From contig JBJXFQ010000024.1 in the NCBI GenBank assembly GCA_046155605.1, forward strand, positions 1 to 64,000: a stretch of DNA of 64,000 bases, given 5' to 3'. Position numbers and translations under genes: made by a program. Source of the stretch: JAEUIZ01 sp046155605 (GTDB lineage: Bacteria; Planctomycetota; Phycisphaerae; Phycisphaerales; UBA1924). Positions 50,835-59,763 of this stretch are shown here, piece by piece (positions within the stretch are counted from its first letter, which is position 1; each line of letters starts with the position of its first letter). Under the pieces are notes generated by a model. The model did no database searches, had not been told where the DNA came from, and saw nothing but the letters and a program-made list of their open reading frames with translations.

Positions 50835-52652
50835 ATGAATGCTGCGGGCAACACATCGAGCGGCGGCTTTTTCTCGCGGCTGAGCCTGTCGACCAAACTG
50901 ATCAGCGTGGTCGTCATCGTGCTCGTCGCGGTGGTCGGCATCAACTATGCGCTCTTTATTCAGGGCTACACCAGAGACGTTCAGGAGCAGATGCAGGAGA
51001 AGGCCGCGGCGTTCACGGCGGTTGCGGACGCGGCGAAGAACCACGAGGCGAAACTGCAGGCCGAGGGCGCGATCCACACCGAGGAGTTGCTCAAGGAAGT
51101 CGAGGAGACGATGGCTCGCGGTGGAGACTACTCCAAGACGCGGTACTTCGACACGATCCCCGTGGTCGCGGGTTGGAAGGCCGCAGAGGAGGCCGCAGAG
51201 GAGGCCGCGAAGCGTGAACACCTGGAGTTTCACGTCCCGGCGTTTGATGCGCGCAACTCGAAGAACACGCCGCCCGCGGGGTCGTTCCGTGAGAAACTGC
51301 TGCGTGAACTGACTGAGAACGTCAAGGCTGGGAAGTCGGACATTATCGGCCGGGTGGATGTGGCGACGAACACGTTCCACTACATGCGTGCGATCAAGTT
51401 GGAAGAGTCGTGCATGGCGTGCCACGGCGACCCCGCGCGGTACGACGCGAAGGACGCCGAGGGGAACTTTGACGGGAAGGACGCGGTAGGGTTCCGGATG
51501 GAGGGATGGAAGCCGGGCGACATGCACGGGGCGTACGAGGTGGCGATGCCACTGGCGGCGCTCGACGGCCAAGTGGCCTCGTTTGTGAAGGGTGGTTTGA
51601 CGTACACGATCCCGATCGTGCTGGGCTCGATCGGCGCGTTCGTGTGGCTGCTTCGGATCATGATGGGCAAGCCGCTGGCGAAACTGGTGAACACGGCGCG
51701 CGAGATCATCGACACGAAGAACCTCTCGCAGCGTGTGGGGATCGCACGGCAGGACGAGATCGGGCGCGCCGCCAGCGCCTTTGATGAACTGGTCGGCTCG
51801 CTGCAGAACGTCATCACGCAGGTGGGGACGGCATCGCAGAGCGTGGCGGCGGCCAGCACGGAGATCGCGGCGAGCGCCGAGCAGATGGCCGGGACGCTGC
51901 GGGCGCAGGAAGAATCGGCGAGCCAGGTTGCGGCGGCGGTCACGGAGATGTCCGCGAGCGTGCAGGAAGTGGCCCTGAAGAGCACCGAAGCCACGGGGAG
52001 CGCCGTGGGTGCTGGCAAGCAGGCCAACGAGGGCGGGCAGGTCGTGCGACAGACGGTGACGGAGATGGTGGAGATCAAGGATCAGGTGACGTCCGCCGCG
52101 GGCGAGGTCGAGCAGTTGGCGGTAAAGGCGGAGAGCGTGGGTCAGGTGCTGGGCGTGATCAGCGACATCGCGGATCAGACGAACTTGCTGGCGCTGAACG
52201 CGGCGATCGAGGCGGCCCGTGCGGGCGAGCATGGCCGGGGCTTTGCGGTGGTGGCCGACGAGGTGCGGAAGTTGGCGGAGCGCACGCAGCAGGCGACGCA
52301 GGAGGTCGCGCAGAGCGTGAGCGCGATCCAGCAGGGCACGAAGGGCGCCGTCGAGAAGATCAAGGAGTGTACCGAGCGCGTGGCGCGCGGGTCCGAACTC
52401 GCCGAGAGCGCCGGCCGCGCGCTTGAGCAGATCGTGCAGGGTGCCGGGACCGTGCAATCGTCGATCGAGGGGATCTCGGCCGCCGCGCAGCAGCAGGCAT
52501 CGGCGAGCGAAGAGGTCTCGCGGTCGATGGAGCAGATCAGTTCCGGGACCCGGGAGAGCAGCCAGGCGGCGCAGCAGGCCGCCGAGGCCGCGTCGGGCCT
52601 GTCGCGTGAATCCGAGAAACTGCGGGCTTTGGTCGGGCAGTTCAAGGTGTAA
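50835..52652 (+). CDS. chemoreceptor with DUF3365-like c-haem sensor domain
   Basis: A 605-residue methyl-accepting chemotaxis protein. TM1 is at about 21-43 and TM2 at about 257-278. The extracytoplasmic part (about 45-255) carries SCMACHGDP with Cys193, Cys196 and His197, a c-type haem-binding CxxCH, in a DUF3365/Tll0287-like context. A HAMP region follows, then the coiled-coil signalling domain with the conserved tip DIADQTNLLALNAAIEAARA and VADEVRKLAERTQ. No CheR/CheB-tethering pentapeptide is at the C-terminus (ALVGQFKV). A 12-bp microrepeat encodes the AEEAAEEAA stretch near residue 120. GGAGG stands seven bases before the ATG. It is followed by the CheB gene 95 bp downstream. Confidence 0.92.
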   Translation: MNAAGNTSSGGFFSRLSLSTKLISVVVIVLVAVVGINYALFIQGYTRDVQEQMQEKAAAFTAVADAAKNHEAKLQAEGAIHTEELLKEVEETMARGGDYSKTRYFDTIPVVAGWKAAEEAAEEAAKREHLEFHVPAFDARNSKNTPPAGSFREKLLRELTENVKAGKSDIIGRVDVATNTFHYMRAIKLEESCMACHGDPARYDAKDAEGNFDGKDAVGFRMEGWKPGDMHGAYEVAMPLAALDGQVASFVKGGLTYTIPIVLGSIGAFVWLLRIMMGKPLAKLVNTAREIIDTKNLSQRVGIARQDEIGRAASAFDELVGSLQNVITQVGTASQSVAAASTEIAASAEQMAGTLRAQEESASQVAAAVTEMSASVQEVALKSTEATGSAVGAGKQANEGGQVVRQTVTEMVEIKDQVTSAAGEVEQLAVKAESVGQVLGVISDIADQTNLLALNAAIEAARAGEHGRGFAVVADEVRKLAERTQQATQEVAQSVSAIQQGTKGAVEKIKECTERVARGSELAESAGRALEQIVQGAGTVQSSIEGISAAAQQQASASEEVSRSMEQISSGTRESSQAAQQAAEAASGLSRESEKLRALVGQFKV

Positions 52653-52682
52653 CGACTGCGAGTGGGTCCGGCCCGACTCGGG

Positions 52683-52710
52683 CGCTCGCTTCGGGCATAG
52701 GAAGCGAGCG
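52683..52710 (+). repeat. 10-bp-stem hairpin between chemoreceptor and cheB
   Basis: CGCTCGCTTC and GAAGCGAGCG pair perfectly around GGGCATAG, 30 bp after the receptor stop and 37 bp before cheB. No T-run follows, so it may stabilise upstream mRNA or partially terminate, and could set the receptor-to-CheB ratio. Confidence 0.6.
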
Positions 52711-52747
52711 AAAGGCCCGATAGGTGCATATTGCCCGGAGCACCCCC

Positions 52748-53809
52748 ATGCCGATCCGAGTTCTTGTTGTAGACGATTCCCTGGTGATGCGCTCGGCCCT
52801 CTCGAAGTTCGTGCGGGGCGATCCGGCCCTGAGCCTCGTGGGGACAGCGCGGGACGGACAGGAAGGCCTGGAGATGGCGGCGAAGGAGAAGCCGGACGTG
52901 ATGACGCTGGACGTGGAAATGCCGGTTCTCGACGGGCTCTCGGCGCTCCGGCGTCTGAAATCGGAGCCCGGGCCCATGCCGCGGGTTCTGATGTGCTCGA
53001 CGCTGACGGTGAAGGGAAGCCAGCACGCGCTGGAGGCTCTGAAACTTGGCGCGGCGGATTTCATCGCGAAGAACATCGCGTCGGACGCGATGGAGACGTT
53101 CGGTCGTGAGTATGTGGCCAAGATCAAAGGAATCGCGCCGCGGCGAGGCGTGGTGCTCAGGCCGCCATTCGGCTCACCTTCGGTGATCGCCAGTTCGAAG
53201 CGGGACATCGTGCTGATCGGTTCCTCGACCGGCGGCCCGCCGGTGCTCGAGGAGATCCTGGCATCGCTTCCGGCGCACATGCCGGTGCCGATCGTGGTGG
53301 CGCAGCACATGCCGGAGTTATTCACGAAGATGCTGGCGGAGCGGCTGACGGCGTGCTGCAAGATCAAGGTGGTACACGCGGAACCTGGGATGCCGCTGGT
53401 GCCCGGGGTGGCGTATATCTGCCCAGGCGGGCAGCACATCCGGATCGTGAAGTGGACGAGCGGTCGGTACGCGGCGGAGGTATCGGAGCGTCCGAAGGAG
53501 GCGCTCTACAAGCCGAGCGTGGACGAGTTGTTCGAGTCGGCCGCGCTGACGGTCGGCGCGAAGTGCGCGGCGGTCGTGCTCACCGGGATGGGCGAGGACG
53601 GGAAGATCGGTGCCACGGCGCTGAAGAAGGCCGGGGGCGTGATCGTCAGCCAGAGCGCTCGCACATGTGCCGTGTATGGGATGCCGCGGGCGGTGAACGA
53701 CGCCGATCTGACGGCAGCATCGCTCGATCCGAAGCAGATCGCGCAGGCGATCGCGGCGCTGGCGCGCTCCGCGCCGGCGCTAGTTGGAACCACAGGGGGA
53801 ACCACATGA
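52748..53809 (+). CDS. cheB: chemotaxis response regulator protein-glutamate methylesterase CheB
   Basis: A 353-residue two-domain enzyme that removes methyl groups from (and deamidates) chemoreceptors. The receiver domain starts MPIRVLVVDDS with phosphoacceptor Asp55 (TLDVEMPVLDG) and Lys in the IAK segment. The methylesterase domain has IGSSTGGPP (catalytic serine about 160), QHMPELFTKMLAERL with the histidine, and VVLTGMGEDG with the aspartate. The stop overlaps the CheW start (ATGA). The start codon is preceded by GGAG; an upstream GTG at 52724 would add eight residues. Confidence 0.96.
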   Translation: MPIRVLVVDDSLVMRSALSKFVRGDPALSLVGTARDGQEGLEMAAKEKPDVMTLDVEMPVLDGLSALRRLKSEPGPMPRVLMCSTLTVKGSQHALEALKLGAADFIAKNIASDAMETFGREYVAKIKGIAPRRGVVLRPPFGSPSVIASSKRDIVLIGSSTGGPPVLEEILASLPAHMPVPIVVAQHMPELFTKMLAERLTACCKIKVVHAEPGMPLVPGVAYICPGGQHIRIVKWTSGRYAAEVSERPKEALYKPSVDELFESAALTVGAKCAAVVLTGMGEDGKIGATALKKAGGVIVSQSARTCAVYGMPRAVNDADLTAASLDPKQIAQAIAALARSAPALVGTTGGTT

Positions 53810-54324
53810 CCACCGAAGCACCTGTTCAGACGAAGCCCGAGAGCCAGGCGACGACCCAGCCGGAGGCGGGCGAGCGGCAACTGCAACTTGTTACGTTCGT
53901 CCTCGGGAACGAGGAGTTCGCGGTCGACATCCTCTCCGTCAAGGAGATCAACCGGATGATGCGGCTGACGGCTGTTCCCGAGAGCCCCAAGGGCGTGGAG
54001 GGCGTCATCAACCTCCGCGGCCGGATCATCCCCGTGCTTGATCTTCGGCGCGTCTTCGGGATGCAGCCAACGGAACGCAACGAGCACAATCGGATCGTGG
54101 TGGTCGAGGTCCACTCGACCGTCGTCGGCTTCATCGTGGATCGTGTTCACGAGGTGCTGCGCATCTCGAGCCGCATCGTCGAGCCCGCGCCGGCGATGGT
54201 CTGCTCGGCGAACTCGGACTTCATCGCGGGCGTCGGCAAACTCGACGATCGCCTGCTCATCCTCCTAGACCTTGCCCGCGTCGTGACGACGGACATGGTC
54301 GAGGCAGCCACGCAGACTCGCTAG
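53806..54324 (+). CDS. cheW: chemotaxis coupling protein CheW
   Basis: A 172-residue SH3-like adaptor that bridges receptor and CheA. It has LQLVTFVLGNEEFAVDILSVKEINRM, VINLRGRIIPVLDLRRVFG, VVEVHSTVVGFIVDRVHEVLRI and FIAGVGKLDDRLLILLDLARVV, the ordered motifs of the family. A short Gln/Glu-rich leader precedes them. The ATG overlaps the cheB stop codon, indicating coupled translation. Confidence 0.95.
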   Translation: MTTEAPVQTKPESQATTQPEAGERQLQLVTFVLGNEEFAVDILSVKEINRMMRLTAVPESPKGVEGVINLRGRIIPVLDLRRVFGMQPTERNEHNRIVVVEVHSTVVGFIVDRVHEVLRISSRIVEPAPAMVCSANSDFIAGVGKLDDRLLILLDLARVVTTDMVEAATQTR

Positions 54325-54369
54325 GAACGCACCCGAACCACGCGCGAAGAGCACGCCCCCCGAGGCCAC

Positions 54370-55236
54370 ATGACGATGACCACCACCGTAGCCGCCATGT
54401 CCACCGCCGAGTTTCACAGACTTCGGCAGATCATCTACGACCGCTCCGGCATCCACTTCCCCGACGCGAAGAAGTACGTGCTCGAATCTCGGCTCTCGCA
54501 GCGGCTGGCCGAACTCGAGATCGAGAACTACTCGCAATACGCCGACCTGCTGTCGATCGGGCCCTACCAGGCCGACGAGTTCCAGGAGATGTTCAACCGC
54601 ATCACGATCAACGAGACGTCTTTCTTTCGGAACATACCACAACTCGAGTTCTTTGAGCGTGAGACGCTGCCGGCGATGCTCGAGAAGCGCCGGGCGATCA
54701 AGCGCCTCCGCATTTGGTCCGCGGCGTGTTCGAGCGGCGAGGAGCCCTTCACGCTCGCCATCCTCGTGCATCGAACGCTCGGCATCCGCCTCGCTGACTG
54801 GAAGATCGAGATTCTGGGCACGGACATCTCGGAGAAGGCGCTGGGCGTCGCCAGCGAGGGTACCTATACGTCCTACTCGATCCGTGGCACGCCAGACACC
54901 GTGATGAGTCGCTACTTCCGGAAGCAGGGCGAGTCGTTCGTGGTCGATCCCGTGATTCGCTCGATGGTGTCGCTGGAGGTGATGAACCTGAAGGACAAGT
55001 CCGCGGCGCGTCGGCACGGCATCTGGGACGCGATTTTCTGTCGGAACGTGCTGATCTATTTCGACGACGCGGGCAAGACGCAGGTGCTGCGCACGCTCGC
55101 GGAGCAACTGGCGCCCGACGGCCGGCTCTTTGTGGGCCACTCGGAATCGGTGCGCGGGCTACAGGTTCCGATTGTGCCGCTCGCCGCCGCTCAGTCGTTT
55201 GCCTATGAGCACGCGGCGAAGGGAGTCAAAGGATGA
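54370..55236 (+). CDS. cheR: chemotaxis protein methyltransferase CheR
   Basis: A 288-residue SAM-dependent methyltransferase for receptor glutamates. The N-terminal helical domain has FHRLRQIIYDRSGIHFPDAKKYVLESRLSQRL, followed by TINETSFFRN and the SAM-binding region with WSAACSSGEEPFTLAI (about 117-133), EILGTDISEKAL and WDAIFCRNVLIYF. It overlaps cheA by four bases (ATGA). The pair CheR/CheB makes adaptation complete in this operon. Confidence 0.96.
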   Translation: MTMTTTVAAMSTAEFHRLRQIIYDRSGIHFPDAKKYVLESRLSQRLAELEIENYSQYADLLSIGPYQADEFQEMFNRITINETSFFRNIPQLEFFERETLPAMLEKRRAIKRLRIWSAACSSGEEPFTLAILVHRTLGIRLADWKIEILGTDISEKALGVASEGTYTSYSIRGTPDTVMSRYFRKQGESFVVDPVIRSMVSLEVMNLKDKSAARRHGIWDAIFCRNVLIYFDDAGKTQVLRTLAEQLAPDGRLFVGHSESVRGLQVPIVPLAAAQSFAYEHAAKGVKG

Positions 55237-57482
55237 GCGGCGGCTTCGGCGCGGACATCCTGAATGACTTCCTCACTGAATCCGGCGAGTTGCTCGAATC
55301 GCTCGAGGGCGATCTCGTGGTGCTCGAACGGACGCCGACGGACCCTGACCTTTTGAATCGCGTGTTCCGGTCGCTTCACACGATCAAGGGGAGCGCGTCG
55401 TTTCTGAATCTCGGCCCGCTTGTTGAGATCGCGCACGCGGCGGAATCCGCGCTCAACGCCGCGCGTGGCGGAACCGCGACCATCGATGCCGCCGCGATGA
55501 ACCTGCTGCTGGAGGCCGTTGACACGATCAAGCGTCAGATGGAGCAGATACGCGATGGCGCGTCGCTCGATACACCCAAGCCCGACCTGGTTGCGACGCT
55601 CATCCGCATCGGCGAGGGCGAGGCGGCCGAGAAGTCGACGCATGCCGAGCCTACGTCCGCCGCAACAAACAGGCTTTCACTGCGCCCCGAACAGGAATCA
55701 CTCGTCGAGTTTCTGGTGCCCGAGGTCATTGAGGCGGTTGAATCGCTGCAACGTCACACCGACGCCGCGGCCGAGGATCCGACCAAGCCGCTGTCACCGA
55801 TTCCCGACTTGTGCGAAGGACTGATCAACGCGGTCACGTTTTTCGAACTCGAATCGATCATCCGACTCTGTCGGCTGCTAGCGGAGGGTGCCGAGGGCGC
55901 GGCGCAGACCGCGCCTGATCGTCTGCCGCAACTGATCGCGCGGCTTCGCGGGTGCGTGTGGCTGTTGCGTCAGCAGGCCGGGGCTCTTGAGCGTCGCGAG
56001 ATCGAGGCGTGCGGCATCGATCCGCTCGCTGCGCGCATTCGCGCGATCATCGCGGACGAGTCACTCCCGCCCGAGGCCGTGGTCGCGGCGAACATCGATC
56101 CCTCGCAACTTCTGGGCATCGATGGAGTCATCGAAGCCCACGCCGCGGAGCCACCGCATCGCGTGGTCTCTGCGAAAGCGCCTGAGGCAGCAACGACGAG
56201 CGTGTCGACGCCCGCGGCAGCCTCGGCATCCGGCGCACCGGCCGCGAAGCCCGATCAGCCCAAGCCCGAGCACTCCAAGGCCCACGCCGCCGAGCAGACG
56301 ATCCGCGTGGATGTCGAGCGACTCGAATCACTGATGAATCTTGTCGGGGAGTTGGTTCTCCAGAAGAATCGCATCGGCGCGATCACACGCAAGGCGGTCG
56401 CGAGCGCGACGCACCCGGAGTTAGCCGAGGAACTGGTGACGACCTCGGGCGCGATCGAGCGTGTGACGGGTGACATTCAGGTGGCGGTGATGCGCACGCG
56501 CATGCAGCCGCTGGAAAAGCTGTTCGGGCGCTATCCGCGGCTGGTGCGCGACCTAAGCCAGAAACTGAACAAGAAGATCGAGCTCGTCGTTGAAGGCGGG
56601 GACACCGAGGTCGATCGCTCGATCCTCGAAGAACTCGGCGATCCGCTGGTGCATCTGATGCGCAACTCGGCGGACCACGGGATCGAGTTGCCGGCGGAGC
56701 GCGCCAAGGCCGGCAAGTCGGAGGCGGGCACCATCCGACTCAGCGCCGCGAATCGCGGGAGCCATGTCGTGGTGGAGGTGGGCGACGACGGCCGGGGCCT
56801 GATCCGCGAGAAACTCGCGGCGAAGGCGATCGAGCGCGGGCTCTCCACGCAGGCCGAGATCGCGGCGATGTCAGACCGCGAGGTCTTCCGGTTTATATTC
56901 GCCGCCGGATTCTCGACGGCCGATGCGGTCAGCGATGTCTCGGGTCGCGGCGTGGGCATGGATGTCGTGCGCACGAACATCGAACGGGCCAAGGGCATCA
57001 TCGATCTCTCGAGCGAGCCGGGCAAGGGAACGACGGTCTCGATCAAGATTCCGCTGACGGTCGCCATCATGCCGGCGATGATGATCGGCGTTGGCGACGA
57101 GATCCTGGCGATCCCGCTCGACAGCATCCTTGAGATCGTGCGGCCGGAGCCCGACCAGGTGAGAACGGTCCGAGAGCAGCCGGTGATGCGGCTTCGCGAC
57201 GCGGTTCTGCCGCTGGTGCGTGGGCCGGAGGTCTTCGGCCTGCCGCGCGCCAAAGGAGCGGCGTCGCCGTTTGCCGTCGTGCTGGCGAGCGGCGAGCGGT
57301 GCCTGGGGTTGATGGTGACTCGACTGATCGGGCAACAAGAGATCGTCGTCAAACCGCTGAGCGATGTCTGCGAGCGGACGGGTCCGATCAGCGGCGCGAC
57401 GGTGCGTGAGGACGGGGGCGTGAGCCTGATTGTTGATGTGGCCGAACTTTTTCGCCGACATGATCGCAAGGCCGCGGCCTGA
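55233..57482 (+). CDS. cheA: chemotaxis sensor histidine kinase CheA, atypical middle domain
   Basis: A 749-residue kinase. The N-terminal Hpt (P1) has RVFRSLHTIKGSASFL with phosphorylatable His49. From about 145 to 300 there is no clear P2 domain. Instead there is a helical segment (QESLVEFLVPEVIEAVESL and ITFFELESIIRLCRLLAEG-like helices) that looks like a second, His-less Hpt fold. An Ala/Pro linker follows. The dimerisation region VERLESLMNLVGELVLQ, HLMRNSADHGIELP in the ATPase, the GRGVGMDVVR segment and a C-terminal CheW-like domain are present. It is coupled to cheR by ATGA. Confidence 0.94.
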   Translation: MSGGFGADILNDFLTESGELLESLEGDLVVLERTPTDPDLLNRVFRSLHTIKGSASFLNLGPLVEIAHAAESALNAARGGTATIDAAAMNLLLEAVDTIKRQMEQIRDGASLDTPKPDLVATLIRIGEGEAAEKSTHAEPTSAATNRLSLRPEQESLVEFLVPEVIEAVESLQRHTDAAAEDPTKPLSPIPDLCEGLINAVTFFELESIIRLCRLLAEGAEGAAQTAPDRLPQLIARLRGCVWLLRQQAGALERREIEACGIDPLAARIRAIIADESLPPEAVVAANIDPSQLLGIDGVIEAHAAEPPHRVVSAKAPEAATTSVSTPAAASASGAPAAKPDQPKPEHSKAHAAEQTIRVDVERLESLMNLVGELVLQKNRIGAITRKAVASATHPELAEELVTTSGAIERVTGDIQVAVMRTRMQPLEKLFGRYPRLVRDLSQKLNKKIELVVEGGDTEVDRSILEELGDPLVHLMRNSADHGIELPAERAKAGKSEAGTIRLSAANRGSHVVVEVGDDGRGLIREKLAAKAIERGLSTQAEIAAMSDREVFRFIFAAGFSTADAVSDVSGRGVGMDVVRTNIERAKGIIDLSSEPGKGTTVSIKIPLTVAIMPAMMIGVGDEILAIPLDSILEIVRPEPDQVRTVREQPVMRLRDAVLPLVRGPEVFGLPRAKGAASPFAVVLASGERCLGLMVTRLIGQQEIVVKPLSDVCERTGPISGATVREDGGVSLIVDVAELFRRHDRKAAA

Positions 57483-57505
57483 CCGCGCCGCCCAAGGAGT
57501 CGCGA

Positions 57506-58006
57506 ATGGACCAGCAGTGCATCAAGGCCTTTGTGACGAGCATTCGGAACGTGTTCCAGACCATGATGCAGTTGGAGGTCCGCGTCGGGACGCCGATGCT
57601 CAAGGACACTGCTCAGGCTCCGCATGACGTCTCGGGCATCATCGGGATGTCGGGGGATATCACTGGAACCGTCGTCATCAGTTTCCCGGAGGCCACGGCG
57701 GTCCGTGTGGCCTCGATCCTCGCCGGCTCCGACATGCCGGCCACCCACCCCGACTTCCCTGATGCCATCGGGGAGATCGTCAACATGGTGTCGGGCGGCG
57801 CGAAGGCACTCTTCGGCGGTCGCAAGGCCTCGATCTCGTGCCCGAGCGTCGTGCGAGGGCCGGGGCATGTGGTTGCGGCGCCCAAGGACACGCCGTGCAT
57901 CGCGATCCCGTGCGGGACGGATTGCGGGGACTTTGTAATCGAAGTTGCTATTCGCGTCCCGAACGCCGCGGCGCAGCCCGCCACGGCCGCCGGCGTCGCT
58001 GCCTGA
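57506..58006 (+). CDS. cheX: CheX-type CheY-P phosphatase
   Basis: A 166-residue protein of the CheC/CheX/FliY family that dephosphorylates CheY. Family features are DVSGIIGMSGDITGTVVISFPEATAVRVA and DAIGEIVNMVSGGAKALFGG, with the catalytic Glu90-x-x-Asn93 (EIVN) motif found once, as in CheX. The tail is Ala/Pro-rich. It lies 23 bp after cheA and 11 bp before cheY, the pairing expected for a phosphatase and its substrate. Confidence 0.9.
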   Translation: MDQQCIKAFVTSIRNVFQTMMQLEVRVGTPMLKDTAQAPHDVSGIIGMSGDITGTVVISFPEATAVRVASILAGSDMPATHPDFPDAIGEIVNMVSGGAKALFGGRKASISCPSVVRGPGHVVAAPKDTPCIAIPCGTDCGDFVIEVAIRVPNAAAQPATAAGVAA

Positions 58007-58017
58007 AGGAGCAGTTC

Positions 58018-58404
<387 letters not shown>

Positions 58405-58439
58405 GAAGCATGCGTGATGCCGCCCGGCGATTCGTGCGC

Positions 58440-58778
58440 TCAGACGGTTGCGCGCTCGGGATCGGGAAAGTCGCGGTAGAGGGCCGAAGTGAAGTCCTTG
58501 ACCATGGAATAGACGGGGTGATGGAGTCGCTCGACTTCGCCCGCGCGCGTGGCGACGATCCCGAAGGCGGCATCCAGTTGCGCCACGTCGCGGAACGAGA
58601 TGGAGATGTGGAACTCGCCGAGCCCGGGCGGCCCGAAGCCGAACTTCCGCCGGGTCAATCGCCAAGTCTCCAGTTTTCCCTGGGCTTTCAAGTGCCCGAG
58701 ATAGGCGTCCACGGCGTGGACCAACTCCAGGTCCTTTCGTGAGTCGATCAGGTTGACCCAGATCTCGTAGTAGTTCAT
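58440..58778 (-). CDS. small conserved protein (DUF6614-like)
   Basis: A 112-residue protein, MNYYEIWVNLIDSRKDLELVHAVDAYLGHLKAQGKLETWRL and onward, which fits a small alpha/beta (ferredoxin-like) fold. I believe it belongs to the family labelled DUF6614, from memory of the N-terminal pattern. Function is unknown. It is convergent with cheY (35 bp apart). The start was placed at the conserved-looking MNYYEI; in-frame codons upstream give a low-complexity extension. Confidence 0.78.
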   Translation of the reverse strand: MNYYEIWVNLIDSRKDLELVHAVDAYLGHLKAQGKLETWRLTRRKFGFGPPGLGEFHISISFRDVAQLDAAFGIVATRAGEVERLHHPVYSMVKDFTSALYRDFPDPERATV

Positions 58779-58923
58779 GGGCGGAGCATACCCCGGCTCG
58801 CGTGTCCCGCGCCGCGGTCGCGCGACAGCGCCCCGACCCCCGCCGCGCCCCGATGTGCCGTAAACTGCCGGCCCTTCCTGGCTCGATCCGACTGGATTGT
58901 CAGGCGAGGCTGGCGGAGGACGC

Positions 58924-59763
58924 ATGGAACTGGCGCTCACACTCATTCTTCTCGCCGCGATGGCCGGCACGATCGGCGTGGCTCATGGCCGCCACCGCCG
59001 CGTGATGCGGCGACTGGGCCGGCTCGAAGCGGCCAACCATGAACTGCTCCAACTCATGAAGCCGCTGGTGGCCGCCCGGGCGGGTGGGGAGGGAGAGGCC
59101 GTCGAGTTCCGCTCGCAGTTCGGCGAGGACCTCGTGCTCTGGCACCTGTTCGCGGGGAAGCGAGGCGGCTTTTTCATCGAGGTCGGCGCGTACGACGGAT
59201 ACACCTATTCCGTGACGTTCGCGTTCGAGCAAGCCGGCTGGACGGGGCTGCTCGTCGAGCCGCTACCCGCCCGATTTGAGGCCTGCCGCGACCGCCGCCC
59301 GCGCAGCCGCGTCGTCAACGCCGCCCTTTCCGTCCGGGGCTCCACGGGCACCGCGACGTTCCATCACATCGCTTCCGACAAGAAGCACTACGAGGCGAGT
59401 TCGTACCTCGACGCGGGGACGCAGCGGCGCCGGCACATGCGCCCGCCGAAGGGCAATGTGCAGACCGTCACCGTGCCGCTGACGACGATGGACAATCTGC
59501 TCGCCGAGCACGCCGGCCCGATCGATTTCGTCGTTCTCGACGTTGAGGGGCACGAGTTGTCACTGCTCGATGGCTTCGACCTCGACCGTTTCAAGCCCGC
59601 GGTGCTCATGGTCGAGGACCAGTCGATGGGCCGCGACCCCGAACTGCATGATTATCTCGCCAAGCGAGGGTATGAGCATGTGATGTGGCTCTCGTACAAC
59701 CGCGTCATGATCCGTCGCGATCGGCCGGAACTGCTCGCGCGGGCGCGTTCGCTGGCGCAGTAG
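58924..59763 (+). CDS. membrane-anchored FkbM-family methyltransferase
   Basis: A 279-residue protein with an N-terminal hydrophobic helix (about 3-22) and an FkbM-type SAM methyltransferase domain (about 65-270). Motifs are FRSQFGEDLVLWHLF, GGFFIEVGAYDGYTYSVTFAFE, GWTGLLVEP and IDFVVLDVEGHELSLLDGF. FkbM enzymes usually methylate sugars or small metabolites. The membrane anchor suggests work on an envelope glycan. The ATG has GGAGG close upstream; an earlier in-frame TTG is less likely. Its stop abuts the fumarylacetoacetase stop on the other strand with no spare base. Confidence 0.88.
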   Translation: MELALTLILLAAMAGTIGVAHGRHRRVMRRLGRLEAANHELLQLMKPLVAARAGGEGEAVEFRSQFGEDLVLWHLFAGKRGGFFIEVGAYDGYTYSVTFAFEQAGWTGLLVEPLPARFEACRDRRPRSRVVNAALSVRGSTGTATFHHIASDKKHYEASSYLDAGTQRRRHMRPPKGNVQTVTVPLTTMDNLLAEHAGPIDFVVLDVEGHELSLLDGFDLDRFKPAVLMVEDQSMGRDPELHDYLAKRGYEHVMWLSYNRVMIRRDRPELLARARSLAQ

